Positions 44,767-53,511 of a stretch of 61,028 nucleotides of DNA are shown piece after piece. The translations under genes and the position numbers were made by a program. The stretch is taken from assembly GCA_903884945.1 (NCBI GenBank), contig CAISGR010000273.1:1-61028 (forward strand), written 5' to 3'. The stretch's first letter is position 1; each line of letters opens with the position of its first letter. This DNA comes from an uncultured bacterium (GTDB lineage: Bacteria; Pseudomonadota; Alphaproteobacteria; Sphingomonadales; Sphingomonadaceae). Under the pieces are notes generated by a model. It had not been told where the DNA came from and made no database searches. It saw nothing but the letters and a program-made list of their open reading frames with translations.

Positions 44767-46848
44767 ATGGCGGTTGCTCTCAAGCGCGGCGGCATGGGGC
44801 CGCTGGTCCGTTCCGCGGCTCTCCCGATCGCGATCCTGCTGCTCGTCGTGCTGATGGTCGTGCCGATCCCGTCGGCGATGCTGGACGTGTTCTTCATCAT
44901 GAACATCACGATCAGCCTCGCCGTGCTGATGGTGTCGCTGAACGCGCAGAAGCCGCTCGACTTCTCCGCCTTCCCGACCGTGCTGCTGTTCGCGACGCTG
45001 TTCCGCCTTAGCCTCAACGTTGCCTCGACCCGAGTCGTGCTGGTGCACGGCCATGAGGGCGAGAGTGCCGCGGGCCATGTCATCGAGGCGTTCGGCACCT
45101 TCCTGATCGGCGGCGACTATGTCGTAGGCCTGTTCGTTTTCGCCATTCTGGTCATCATCAACATGATCGTGGTGACCAAGGGCGCGGGGCGCGTGTCGGA
45201 AGTGTCGGCGCGTTTCACGCTCGATGCACTGCCCGGCAAGCAGATGGCGATCGACGCCGATCTCAATGCCGGCCTGATCACGCCGGACGAAGCGAAGGCG
45301 CGCCGGATCGAAGTGGCGACCGAGGCCGATTTCTACGGCTCGATGGATGGTTCGTCCAAGTTCGTGAAGGGCGATGCGGTTGCCGGCCTGCTGATCCTGT
45401 TCGCCAATATCGTCGGGGGCCTGATTCTCGGCCCGGTCAGCCACGGGATGTCGATCAGCGACGCCGCGCATAATTATGTGCTGCTCGCGATCGGCGATGC
45501 GCTGGTCGCGCAGATCCCGTCACTGATGCTGTCGATCGCGGCCGCAGCTATCGTCACTCGCGTTACCTCGAGCATGGATCTCGCCGGCCAGATCGGCAGC
45601 CAGTTCGGCTCGGCGCGGACCTGGACTCCGGTTGCGATCATCCTCGCGCTGCTCGGCCTGATGCCGGGCATGCCGCACCTCGTGATCCTCCCTGCCGCTG
45701 CCGCCGCCGGGTTTGCCGCATGGAAGCTGCGCCAGATCGCCCGCCGCCCCGCGCCGGTTGAGCCGGTTGTGGTCGAGCCAGTCGACCAGTCGAAGATCGG
45801 CTGGGACGAAGTCACCGACGCAATGCAGGTCAATCTCGATATCGGCTACGGCCTGGTGCCGCTCGTCGACGAGCGCCGCGGCAGCCCGCTGATGAGCCGC
45901 ATCACCGGCGTACGGCGCCAGTTGTCGAAGGAACTCGGCTTCGTCGTGCCGCAGGTGCGGGTGCGCGACGACATCAACCTCGCGCCCTTCGCGTATCGGA
46001 TCGTCGTCGGTGGTGTCACCGTCGGCGAGGACAGTGTCTCGCCCGACGAGATGCTCGCGCTCGATACCGGCCAGGCTTATGGCCATCTGCACGGCAAGAA
46101 GGCCAAGGATCCGACCTTCGGGCTCGATGCCGTCTGGATCGCGCCCGGCGATGCCGACGCGGCCACCGGCGCCGGCTATCTGGTGGTCGATCCCGGCACC
46201 GTGGTCGCGACCCATCTCAACCATCAACTCGGCACGCATGCCGCCGAACTGCTCGGTCCGGACGAGGTGCAGAGCCTGCTCGACGGGCTCAAGGACCGTG
46301 CCGCGAATCTAGTCGCGTCGCTCTCGCCCAACCCGCTGCCGCTGACCACCCTCACCCAGGTGCTGCGCGGGCTGCTTGCCGAGAATGTGCCACTCAAGGA
46401 GTTCCGCCGCATCGCCGCCGCCATCGCGGTCGCCGCGCAGCGGACGCTAGATGCCGACGAGATCATCGAGGCGATCCGCCCCGAACTCGGCGGGCTGATC
46501 ATCCAGAAGCTGTGCGGCGTGCGCGAGCCGCTGCGGGTGATGACGCTGGAGGGGCAGCTCGAAGGGCTGCTCGGCCAGGCAGTCCGTTCCGATCCGTCGC
46601 GCCGCAACACGATCGAACCCGATCTCGGTCGGCGTATCGTGGATGCCCTGCAGCACGCGGCGCAACCGCTTGTCGCTGAGGCCAAGCCCTTCGCGCTCGT
46701 CGTCCAGCCCGCGATCCGTGTCGCGATCCGCAAACTTGTCCGTACCATCTTGCCGGATACCCCAGTCATGAGCTTTTTCGAGGTCCCAGAAGACAAATCG
46801 GTCGAGGTCGTCGCCGTGATCGGCGCGCCGGGGGCGCTGCCGGCATGA
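44767..46848 (+). CDS. flhA: Flagellar export gate protein FlhA
   Basis: Central ion-driven gate of the flagellar type III exporter. At 693 residues it has the normal length. The N-terminal half has about 8 membrane segments and the FHIPEP signature region RFTLDALPGKQMAIDADLNAGL. The C-terminal cytoplasmic domain (about 340-690) docks chaperone-substrate complexes. It overlaps fliA by four bases. Confidence 0.97.
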   Translation: MAVALKRGGMGPLVRSAALPIAILLLVVLMVVPIPSAMLDVFFIMNITISLAVLMVSLNAQKPLDFSAFPTVLLFATLFRLSLNVASTRVVLVHGHEGESAAGHVIEAFGTFLIGGDYVVGLFVFAILVIINMIVVTKGAGRVSEVSARFTLDALPGKQMAIDADLNAGLITPDEAKARRIEVATEADFYGSMDGSSKFVKGDAVAGLLILFANIVGGLILGPVSHGMSISDAAHNYVLLAIGDALVAQIPSLMLSIAAAAIVTRVTSSMDLAGQIGSQFGSARTWTPVAIILALLGLMPGMPHLVILPAAAAAGFAAWKLRQIARRPAPVEPVVVEPVDQSKIGWDEVTDAMQVNLDIGYGLVPLVDERRGSPLMSRITGVRRQLSKELGFVVPQVRVRDDINLAPFAYRIVVGGVTVGEDSVSPDEMLALDTGQAYGHLHGKKAKDPTFGLDAVWIAPGDADAATGAGYLVVDPGTVVATHLNHQLGTHAAELLGPDEVQSLLDGLKDRAANLVASLSPNPLPLTTLTQVLRGLLAENVPLKEFRRIAAAIAVAAQRTLDADEIIEAIRPELGGLIIQKLCGVREPLRVMTLEGQLEGLLGQAVRSDPSRRNTIEPDLGRRIVDALQHAAQPLVAEAKPFALVVQPAIRVAIRKLVRTILPDTPVMSFFEVPEDKSVEVVAVIGAPGALPA

Positions 46849-47594
46849 CCGCGCAACCGCACGCCGCCGCCTTTACGGAGGCCATGCCGCTGGTTTATGG
46901 CCGCACTGGTCCCGCGCCCGACATGGCAGCGCTCGCCAGGAAGCATATGCCGCTGGTCCGTCGCCTCGCCTGGCACGTCCATGGCAGCATGAGCAGCGCG
47001 GTAGAGGTCGAGGACCTGATCCAGATCGGGCTCGTCGCACTGGTCGAGGCGGCCGGCAGCTTCGAGGACCGTGGCCAGGTGAGCTTCGAGCATTATCTCG
47101 TCACCCGCGTGCGCGGATCGATGATCGACGCGTTGCGGCGCCAGGCCACCCTTACTCGCGGCGCGATGCGTCGCCGGCGAGCCTACAACAATACCATCGC
47201 CATGCTGACGGGAGAACTGGGCCATGCACCGAGCGAGGCTGCCATTGCCGAAAGGCTGGGCGTGAGCATCGAGAAGCTCAGGCTAGAATATGCCACCGCC
47301 GAGCCGGTGCGTTTCGAGGCGATCGACGAGGTCTATGCGGACGACAAGCCATGGTTCGCCAGCGACGATCCCGATGCGTTCGAGCAACTTGCCGAAGCCG
47401 ATCTGCGCGAGGCGCTTATCGCAGCGATCACCGGGCTGCCCGAACGCGAGGCGCAGGTGATCCAGCTCTATTATGTCGAGGAACTCAATCTCGAGGAAAT
47501 CGGCCTTGTCCTGGGTGTCGGCGCAGCGCGGATCTGCCAGATCAAGAAATCTGCGCACGATCGGTTGAAGAAGGCGCTGGCCCGGCGCCGCTGA
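46845..47594 (+). CDS. fliA: Flagellar sigma factor FliA (sigma-28)
   Basis: A 249-residue sigma-70-family factor of the FliA/WhiG class, with region 2 (HMPLVRRLAWHV, VEVEDLIQIGLVALVEAAGSF, RVRGSMIDALR), region 3 and region 4 (LPEREAQVIQLYYVEELNLEEIGLVLGVGAARICQIKKSAHDRL). It recognises late flagellar promoters and is held by FlgM. Transcribed after flhA from the sigma-54 promoter at 43837. Its last 53 bases overlap the convergent ABM gene. Confidence 0.95.
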   Translation: MTAQPHAAAFTEAMPLVYGRTGPAPDMAALARKHMPLVRRLAWHVHGSMSSAVEVEDLIQIGLVALVEAAGSFEDRGQVSFEHYLVTRVRGSMIDALRRQATLTRGAMRRRRAYNNTIAMLTGELGHAPSEAAIAERLGVSIEKLRLEYATAEPVRFEAIDEVYADDKPWFASDDPDAFEQLAEADLREALIAAITGLPEREAQVIQLYYVEELNLEEIGLVLGVGAARICQIKKSAHDRLKKALARRR

Positions 47595-47931
47595 GCGCTT
47601 CCCGGCTGTCGGCGGGCGCCTGTCTGCGGTCCGCCATGCCATAATCCCGCACCACGGCGGCTACACGAAGCCGATAGTCGTCGAAGACCAGGTTCCGGCC
47701 GAGTGTCTGGGCCGTCCGGTGCGGCGCAAGGTTGCGCCATGCAGCAACCGCCGCTTCGTCCCGGAAGAAGGACAGGGACAACAGCTTGCCGGGCTCGGCC
47801 AGGCTGGCGAAGCGCTCGATCGAGATGAACCCGTCGATCGCTTCCAACTCCGGCCGCAGCGCAGCGGCGAGATCGAGATAGCGGTCGCGCCGGTGCTCGG
47901 CGACGCGAGCCTCGAAGATGACCGCGATCAC
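47542..47931 (-). CDS. Antibiotic biosynthesis monooxygenase (ABM) domain protein
   Basis: A 129-residue protein with a dimeric alpha+beta-barrel ABM domain (MIAVIFEARVAEHRRDRYLDLAAAL, GFISIERFASLAEPGKLLSLSFFRDEAAVAAWR). Family members are small oxygenases or detoxifying enzymes. The last 18 residues read antisense to fliA and are probably unconserved. It overlaps the NIPSNAP-like gene by four bases. This pair and the divergent ArsR regulator form a small module unrelated to flagella. Confidence 0.82.
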   Translation of the reverse strand: MIAVIFEARVAEHRRDRYLDLAAALRPELEAIDGFISIERFASLAEPGKLLSLSFFRDEAAVAAWRNLAPHRTAQTLGRNLVFDDYRLRVAAVVRDYGMADRRQAPADSREALSGAGPAPSSTDRAQIS

Positions 47932-48236
47932 AGGGGTCGCACCTTACGCAGGAACAGGCGGTCCTCGCGGCGGATGAAGCGCTCCGCACTGGCGAAAGCG
48001 TAGTTATCACGGCCGAGCGGATCGTCGCGCAGCTTGGCGCGATAGGCCTCGTAGGTAGTAAGATCGGGAAGCGAATAGACCCCATAGGCTGTGGTGGCCG
48101 AGCCTTCGTGCGGTGCGAAATAGCCGATCAGGTCAGCGCCGCAGCGCGGGATCGCTTCTCCCCAGGTGCGAGCGTAGCGCTCGAATGCCGCGATGTTGAA
48201 CGGGTCGATCTCGTAGCGGATGAAGCAGGTGATCAT
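47928..48236 (-). CDS. NIPSNAP-family protein
   Basis: A 102-residue alpha+beta-barrel protein: MITCFIRYEIDPFNIAAFERYARTWGEAIPRCGADLIGYFAPHEG and YEAYRAKLRDDPLGR match bacterial NIPSNAP proteins. Function unknown; they resemble ABM oxygenases. ATG 48236 is chosen over an extended frame. It is first in the leftward pair with the ABM gene and divergent from the ArsR regulator across 71 bases. Confidence 0.82.
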   Translation of the reverse strand: MITCFIRYEIDPFNIAAFERYARTWGEAIPRCGADLIGYFAPHEGSATTAYGVYSLPDLTTYEAYRAKLRDDPLGRDNYAFASAERFIRREDRLFLRKVRPL

Positions 48237-48285
48237 GGCGGGCTCCGTGGTTGTGCCCGCCGCCATAGCGCTTGAAATGCGTACA

Positions 48286-48309
48286 ATGCTTCGGCTACGA
48301 ACGAAGCAT
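48286..48309. promoter_or_regulatory. Operator candidate of the ArsR-family regulator
   Basis: Perfect 8-base inverted repeat ATGCTTCG, 8 bases, CGAAGCAT. It covers the start codon of the regulator and lies 50 bases before the divergent NIPSNAP-ABM pair, so one bound dimer could control both sides. Confidence 0.6.
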
Positions 48310-48985
48310 GAAGGACGGGCCCCAGATCGCGATGATTGCCGCCCTGATCGGCGATCCGGCCCGCGCGAACATGCTGACTGTCCTGATGGACGGACGGGCG
48401 CTGACGGTGAGCGAGCTGGCGGAGGCCGCGGGCATTGGCCTGCCGACCGCGAGCGGCCACCTGGCGAAGCTGGGCGCGGCCGGGTTGCTGCTCGCCCGGC
48501 GACAGGGGCGGCATCGCTATTTCCAGTTGTCGGGCGCCGATGTCGGCGAAACGCTCGAGAGTCTCATGAGTCTCGCGGCGCGCACCGGGGCGATGCGGGT
48601 GCGGACCGGCCCCAACGATGCAGCATTGCGCGAGGCGCGGATCTGCTACGATCATCTTGCCGGAGAGCGGGCGGTTTCGCTGATGGAGTCCCTGTCGCGG
48701 CGCGGCCTGATCTCGGTCGAAGGCACCCCGGCGATGACGGCGAAGGGGGTGGATTTCTTTGCCGGAATCGGGATCGATATCAGCCGGCTCGGACGAACCC
48801 GGCGGCCGGTCTGCCGCTTCTGCCTCGACTGGAGCGAGCGGCGCAGTCATCTGGGCGGTTCGCTCGGCGCCGCGATCCTGGATCATCTGCTCGAGAAGGG
48901 CTGGGCCGTTCGCGACGCCGGCCGGGCAATACGCTTCACCCCGGTGGGCGCGGCCGCCTTCGACGCGGCGCTGCTGGCTGGCTGA
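48308..48985 (+). CDS. ArsR-family (winged-helix) transcriptional regulator
   Basis: A 225-residue regulator. The N-terminal ArsR helix-turn-helix includes IGDPARANMLTVLMDGRALTVSELAEAAG and TASGHLAKLGAAGLLLARRQGRHRYF. A C-terminal extension of about 130 residues contains CRFCLDWSERRSHLGGSLG. The extension, shared by longer ArsR-like regulators, may bind a ligand. Start ATG 48308 lies within the palindrome. It is divergent from the NIPSNAP-ABM pair, its likely target. Confidence 0.88.
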   Translation: MKDGPQIAMIAALIGDPARANMLTVLMDGRALTVSELAEAAGIGLPTASGHLAKLGAAGLLLARRQGRHRYFQLSGADVGETLESLMSLAARTGAMRVRTGPNDAALREARICYDHLAGERAVSLMESLSRRGLISVEGTPAMTAKGVDFFAGIGIDISRLGRTRRPVCRFCLDWSERRSHLGGSLGAAILDHLLEKGWAVRDAGRAIRFTPVGAAAFDAALLAG

Positions 48986-49000
48986 TCGAAGCAAGAACGA

Positions 49001-49030
49001 ACCCCGGCGGCCGTGCGGCCACCGGGGCTC
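49001..49030. terminator. Bidirectional terminator between the ArsR gene and fliC
   Basis: A GC-rich stem of about 11 bases (CCCCGGCGGCC and GGCCACCGGGG, one mismatch) with loop GTGC. On the minus strand TTCGTTCTTGC follows, suiting fliC. On the plus strand CTCCTGTTC follows the ArsR gene. Confidence 0.6.
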
Positions 49031-49109
49031 CTGTTCGCCCTGCCCTTGCGGGAGAGCCCGGTCGGCCCCGACACCCGATTGGGGGGCGGTGCCAGGGCCG
49101 TTCTCGGTA

Positions 49110-49919
49110 TTAGCGCAGCAGCGAGAGCACGCCCTGCTGGCTCTGGTTCGCCTGAGCGAGCAGGGCCGTCGACGCCTGGCTCAGGATCTGGGCCTTGGCG
49201 AGGTTGGTGGTTTCGGTCGAGAAGTCGACATCCTCGATGCGGCTGCGCGCGTCGGTGAGGTTGGCGACATTGTTGGTAAGGTTATTGACGACCGATTCGA
49301 GGCGGCTTTCGCCGGCGCCGATCGAAGAGCGGGTGGTGTTGACCGCCTTCAGGGCAGTATCCAGCGTGCCGAGTGCCGCAGTTGCACCGCTGGCGGTGGA
49401 AATGTCGGCACTTGCCACGCTGCTCAGATCGAGGCCGGTGATCGTCAGATCCACCTGATCGGCCGAACCCGAGCCGGTCTGGATGCTGACGGTGACGTCG
49501 GACGTTCCGAACAGCGTCACATTGTTGAAGTTCGTCTTGTCCGTGATGTCCTTGAGCTGGCCCTGCAACTGGGTGACTTCGGTCTGCAGGTTCTTGCGGT
49601 CGTCATCGCTGTAGGTGCCCGAGGCGGACTGGACCGACAGCTCGCGGACGCGCTGCAGGATGTTGGTGACTTCGCTCAGCGCGCCGTCGGCGGTCTGGGC
49701 GAGCGAGATGCCGTCATTGGCGTAGCGGATCGCCTGGCTCTGGCCCTTGATCTGCGACGTCAGCGAAGCGGCGATGGCGGAGCCCGCCGCGTCGTCCTTT
49801 GCGCTGTTGATGCGCTTGCCGGTCGACAGGCGCTCGATGCTCGTCGACAGCGCCTTCGACGCTGCGTTCGACGCGTTGGTCGCGCGCAGCGCGGCAACGT
49901 TGGTTCCGATAACAGTCAT
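49110..49919 (-). CDS. fliC: Flagellin
   Basis: Filament subunit, 269 residues, a short flagellin with a reduced surface domain. N-terminal D0/D1: MTVIGTNVAALRATNASNAASKALSTSIERLSTGKRINSAKDDAAGSAIA. C-terminal: TETTNLAKAQILSQASTALLAQANQSQQGVLSLLR. Start ATG 49919 gives the canonical N-terminus; a longer frame to 50069 has none. A sigma-28-type promoter is at 49988-50015. It is the only flagellin gene in the window. Confidence 0.96.
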   Translation of the reverse strand: MTVIGTNVAALRATNASNAASKALSTSIERLSTGKRINSAKDDAAGSAIAASLTSQIKGQSQAIRYANDGISLAQTADGALSEVTNILQRVRELSVQSASGTYSDDDRKNLQTEVTQLQGQLKDITDKTNFNNVTLFGTSDVTVSIQTGSGSADQVDLTITGLDLSSVASADISTASGATAALGTLDTALKAVNTTRSSIGAGESRLESVVNNLTNNVANLTDARSRIEDVDFSTETTNLAKAQILSQASTALLAQANQSQQGVLSLLR

Positions 49920-49987
49920 GTTCCGATCTCCGTTCTGACCTGACGATCCCCGCCGCCCCCAAGCGGAGGGCCGAGCCGTCAAGGGGG

Positions 49988-50015
49988 GTAACGACCGGCT
50001 GCGCCGGGGATTAAG
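49988..50015 (-). promoter_or_regulatory. Sigma-28 (FliA)-type promoter candidate for fliC
   Basis: On the minus strand CTTAA, 15 bases, GTCGTTAC, the same as before flgM. The predicted start at about 49980 leaves a leader of about 60 bases. Confidence 0.6.
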
Positions 50016-50049
50016 CACTTTCGCAAACCATGGCTGGAAACCCCGATTT

Positions 50050-50126
50050 TTGCCGCTACGCGCGGGCACCCGGAAATATTTTGCCGGCTGGCAACATGCT
50101 TAACCGGTCGTTTACCGTATTTGCCG
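50050..50126. promoter_or_regulatory. Cluster of TTGCCG half-sites upstream of the sigma-54 activator gene
   Basis: TTGCCG occurs near 50050, 50081 and 50121. The middle copy forms TTGCC-GGCT-GGCAA at 50081-50094, the reverse order of the dyads at the other flagellar promoters. This may let the activator control its own gene and the fli operon. Confidence 0.35.
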
Positions 50127-50155
50127 CATCTCCCTCCTCACGAAGGGGGAATTCA

Positions 50156-51421
50156 ATGCGTGCCATCGTCCCGTCCGCTGCTGTCCTGCGGCAGAAATAT
50201 ACGCTCGTCTCATCGCTGCGTGCGCAGGGGTTTGCGATCCGGTCGTTCGAGGATGGTCGCCCGCAGCCCGGCGACATCTACCTGATCGCCGAGGGTGAGA
50301 CGCCACCCGCCCCGGCGCGCACCGTCGTCCTCGGCGAGGATGGGCGGCATATCGTCCCGGCACGTGACGGCAGCCCGGCGCGGATCGCCTTCGGGCCGGA
50401 AGATGCGGCCGTGGGGCACGGCTTCGTTCGGGCGCTTGTCGCAGAGTCCGAAGCACCTACCGCCGCCGACCCGGAGAGCCTGGCGCTCTACGCGCTCGCT
50501 GAACGGGTTGCCGCTGCCGACATCACCGTGTTGATCAACGGCCCAACCGGCACCGGCAAGGAAGTACTCGCGCGCTCGATCCATCTTAGCTCCAGCCGTC
50601 GCGACGGTCCGTTCATCGCGATCAATTGCGCGGCCTTGCCCGAATCGATGCTGGAGGCACTGCTGTTCGGCCACCAGAAGGGAGCCTTCACGGGGGCGAC
50701 CTCGGCCGGCGAAGGCTTCTTCCGCGCGGCCCATGGCGGCACGTTGCTGCTCGACGAGATCGCAGAGATGCCGCTCCAGCTCCAGTCCAAGCTGCTCCGC
50801 GTATTGCAGGAGCGCGAGGTCGTGCCGCTCGGCGCTTCCGCACCGGTGGCGGTGGATGTGCGCATTATCGCCTGCGCCAACCGCGACCTGCAGACCGAAG
50901 TCGCCGCAGGCCGGTTCCGTGCCGACCTTTATTACCGGCTCTCCGTGTTCCCGCTGACTACCCGGCCACTCGCCGAGCGCCGCCAGGACATTCCCGCGCT
51001 CGCGGCGACACTGATCCTGCGGCATGCAGGCAACCGCGCCTCGATCCCGTGGCCGGATGCGTCGGCGGTCGATGCGCTGATGCGCCACGACTGGCCGGGC
51101 AATGTCCGCGAACTCGAAAACGTCATCCAGCGGGCCCTGTTGTTCGCTGCCGGCGACACCATCCATGCCGAGCATATCGTGTTCGACCGCCCGGCCGCAG
51201 TTCCCGCGCCGGCGATGCTGCCGGCGAACGACCAGCCGGCGACGCTCGGCAACATCGTCCAGATGAGCGAATTCGCTGCGATCCGCGAAACGCTTGCCGC
51301 CTGCGGCGGCAGCCGGATCGAGACTGCGCGCCGGCTCGGCATCTCCGAGCGGACGTTGCGCTATCGGCTCGCCAAGGCACGCGAACAGGGTGACGACATC
51401 ACCCGGGCGGTCTCGGCATGA
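50156..51421 (+). CDS. Sigma-54-dependent flagellar transcription activator (FlbD/FleQ-like)
   Basis: A 421-residue NtrC-type activator. The N-terminal 105 residues do not show receiver-domain phosphorylation residues. The AAA+ domain has Walker A GPTGTGKE (129-136), the sigma-54 contact GAFTGA (176-181), Walker B LLLDEI (197-202) and RADLYYRLSVFPL. A C-terminal Fis-type HTH is ETARRLGISERTLRYRLAKA. Its place just before fliE with an ATGA overlap, plus sigma-54 promoters nearby, makes it the master flagellar activator. ATG 50156 follows AAGGGGGAATTCA. Confidence 0.93.
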   Translation: MRAIVPSAAVLRQKYTLVSSLRAQGFAIRSFEDGRPQPGDIYLIAEGETPPAPARTVVLGEDGRHIVPARDGSPARIAFGPEDAAVGHGFVRALVAESEAPTAADPESLALYALAERVAAADITVLINGPTGTGKEVLARSIHLSSSRRDGPFIAINCAALPESMLEALLFGHQKGAFTGATSAGEGFFRAAHGGTLLLDEIAEMPLQLQSKLLRVLQEREVVPLGASAPVAVDVRIIACANRDLQTEVAAGRFRADLYYRLSVFPLTTRPLAERRQDIPALAATLILRHAGNRASIPWPDASAVDALMRHDWPGNVRELENVIQRALLFAAGDTIHAEHIVFDRPAAVPAPAMLPANDQPATLGNIVQMSEFAAIRETLAACGGSRIETARRLGISERTLRYRLAKAREQGDDITRAVSA

Positions 51422-51780
51422 GCGGCGTCGGTGGAATCGGCGGCGGCGCGATGGGCGTCGACCGGGTGATGCAGCTTCGCGCGCAGATCCTGGAACGCAA
51501 CCAGGCGCTCTCGCGGGCCAACGGCGCGGCCGGCGCTGCGGCGTCGACGGCAACGCAGCCGACGAGCTTCGCAGCGACGATGGAAGAGGCGCTGAAGAGC
51601 GTCAACGAAGGCCAGAACAAGGCCGGCGAGCTTTCCGCAGCGTATGAGCGCGGCGAGAATATCGACATCGCCAAGGTGATGCTCGCCCGGCAGCAGGCCT
51701 CGGTCGGCTTCGAGGCGACGCTGCAGGTCCGCAACAAACTCCTGTCCGCCTACAAGGACATCATGAGCATGCCGGTCTAA
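51418..51780 (+). CDS. fliE: Flagellar hook-basal body protein FliE
   Basis: A 120-residue junction protein linking the MS-ring to the rod. The C-terminal half fits the family: FAATMEEALKSVNEGQNKAGELSAAYERGE, IDIAKVMLARQQASVGFEATLQVRNKLLSAYKDIMSMPV. The N-terminal 20 residues are Gly-rich and unconserved. It overlaps the activator gene by four bases. Confidence 0.94.
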   Translation: MSGVGGIGGGAMGVDRVMQLRAQILERNQALSRANGAAGAAASTATQPTSFAATMEEALKSVNEGQNKAGELSAAYERGENIDIAKVMLARQQASVGFEATLQVRNKLLSAYKDIMSMPV

Positions 51781-51783
51781 CCC

Positions 51784-53511
51784 ATGAGCAACGCCCTCAC
51801 CCCATCCGTCGCTGCGGCTCTTCCGGAGCGCTTCGCCAATCCCCTGCAGCAGATCACCGATCTGCTCGCCCAGCCGGCGGTGCGCCGCAGCCTGCCCATG
51901 GTATTGATGGTCGGCCTGATCGCGGCCGCCGCGCTGGCCTGGATGACCCTGTCGACCCCGACCCAGAAGACGTTGTTCTCCGGGCTCAGCGATGCCGACA
52001 AGGGCTCGGTCACGCAGGCGCTGCAACAGGCCAAGATCACGGCCCGGATCGACGAGGGCACCGGGGCTCTGACGGTCAACGAGGACGATTATTCCCGCGC
52101 GCGCATCCTGCTTGCCGGCCAGGGCCTGCCGAAGGGTGCCCCGGGCGGCTACCAGATTCTCGACCAGCTGCCGATGGGCGTCAGCCGCGCGGTCGAGGGC
52201 GAGCGGCTTCGTCAGGCGCGCGAGACCGAGCTCGCCCGCTCGATTCAGGAAATCGATGCCGTGGCCGAGGCGCGCGTCCATCTCGCGACGCCCGAGGCAT
52301 CTGTTTTCGTTCGCGACAATGCCGCGCCATCAGCCTCGGTGATCGTTAAGCTCCAGCCGGGGCGGTCGCTTGGCGACGCTCAGGTCAGTTCGATCATCAA
52401 TCTCGTCGCCTCCTCGGTGCCGGGCATGAAGCCCGATGCCGTCACGATCGTCGACCAGATGGGCGGCCTCCTGACCAAGGCGGCCGACCAGAGCGCCCTT
52501 GGCATCGCGAGTGACGAGCGGATTGCATTCCAGCGCCGCATCGAGGAAAAGAACCGCGCCCAGGTCGTGCAATTGCTGACGCCGCTCATCGGTGCCGGCA
52601 ATTTCACCGTCGAAGTCCAGGCTGATGTCGACCTCGACGAGACCCAGGCGACGCGCGAAAGCTATGACAAGCAGGGCGCGTTGCGCGCCGAACAGGGCAA
52701 CTGGACCGGCGCCTCGAAGGATGGCGGCGCCCAGCCCGGCGGCATCCCCGGCGCGCTTTCCAACACGCCGCCGGCGGCCTCGACCCTGACGGCGCCGCAG
52801 CCCCAGGCGACCCCGACGCCCGGTGCGACGCAGGCTGCCGCCGGCGCGCCTTCCGCGGCGGGCGCAGTGGTCGGCGCGGTCGCCGACGCGATGAAGCAGA
52901 GCGACCAGTACAGCCGCGCCTATGATCTCGGAAAGGAAGTATCGGTCACGCGGGCTGCCCCCGGCGCAATCAAGCGCCTGTCAGTAGCGGTGCTGCTGCG
53001 CGATCCGGAAACCGGCAAGCCGCGCAGCCAGCTCGAAATCCAGCAGATCACCCAACTCGTCCGGACCGCAGTCGGCTTCGATCAGGGGCGCAACGACCAG
53101 GTCACCGTGATCAGCCGCAAGTTCGCCGGCGCAACTGCGCTCGACGACAAGCAACCCTGGTACGAGGCGGGCTGGCTGCCCGTGGTGGCGCGCAACGTGA
53201 CTGCGATCGTCATTGCGCTGCTCGTGCTGTTCCTCGGCGTTCGTCCGCTCGCCAAGGCGTTGCTCAGGAAGCGCGAGGAGCCGGCGTCGGCGCGCATGGC
53301 ACTCGGCCGCGATTTTCTCCCCACATCCGCCCCGTCCGGTATCGACGGTGACATCAGCGGCGGTGTTGCGCCTCCCGTCAGCATTGACGCGCTGGAGAGC
53401 GCCCGGACCTTTGACGACCGAATCGGCATGGTGCGCGGCTTCACCCGCGACAACCCGGCGCGGGCGGCCCTGGCGGTGCGCGACATGATCAAGGCGGATG
53501 CAAAGCCATGA
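51784..53511 (+). CDS. fliF: Flagellar MS-ring protein
   Basis: A 575-residue inner-membrane ring protein and assembly base. TM1 lies at about 37-56 and TM2 at about 463-484. The periplasmic ring-building motifs RVHLATPEASVFVRDNAAPSASVIVKL are present. A Pro/Ala-rich loop occupies about 320-370. The C-terminal tail binds FliG. It overlaps fliG by four bases. Confidence 0.96.
   Translation: MSNALTPSVAAALPERFANPLQQITDLLAQPAVRRSLPMVLMVGLIAAAALAWMTLSTPTQKTLFSGLSDADKGSVTQALQQAKITARIDEGTGALTVNEDDYSRARILLAGQGLPKGAPGGYQILDQLPMGVSRAVEGERLRQARETELARSIQEIDAVAEARVHLATPEASVFVRDNAAPSASVIVKLQPGRSLGDAQVSSIINLVASSVPGMKPDAVTIVDQMGGLLTKAADQSALGIASDERIAFQRRIEEKNRAQVVQLLTPLIGAGNFTVEVQADVDLDETQATRESYDKQGALRAEQGNWTGASKDGGAQPGGIPGALSNTPPAASTLTAPQPQATPTPGATQAAAGAPSAAGAVVGAVADAMKQSDQYSRAYDLGKEVSVTRAAPGAIKRLSVAVLLRDPETGKPRSQLEIQQITQLVRTAVGFDQGRNDQVTVISRKFAGATALDDKQPWYEAGWLPVVARNVTAIVIALLVLFLGVRPLAKALLRKREEPASARMALGRDFLPTSAPSGIDGDISGGVAPPVSIDALESARTFDDRIGMVRGFTRDNPARAALAVRDMIKADAKP

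Noticed and set aside
43792..45471. 559-codon minus-strand open frame
   Set aside because: It is antisense to the transglycosylase and flhA, which are certain genes; its composition is Arg/His/Asp-rich shadow sequence.
49720..50069. Longer fliC start at 50069
   Set aside because: The added 50 residues are not flagellin-like and would run through the predicted promoter; MTVIGTNVAAL at 49919 is canonical.
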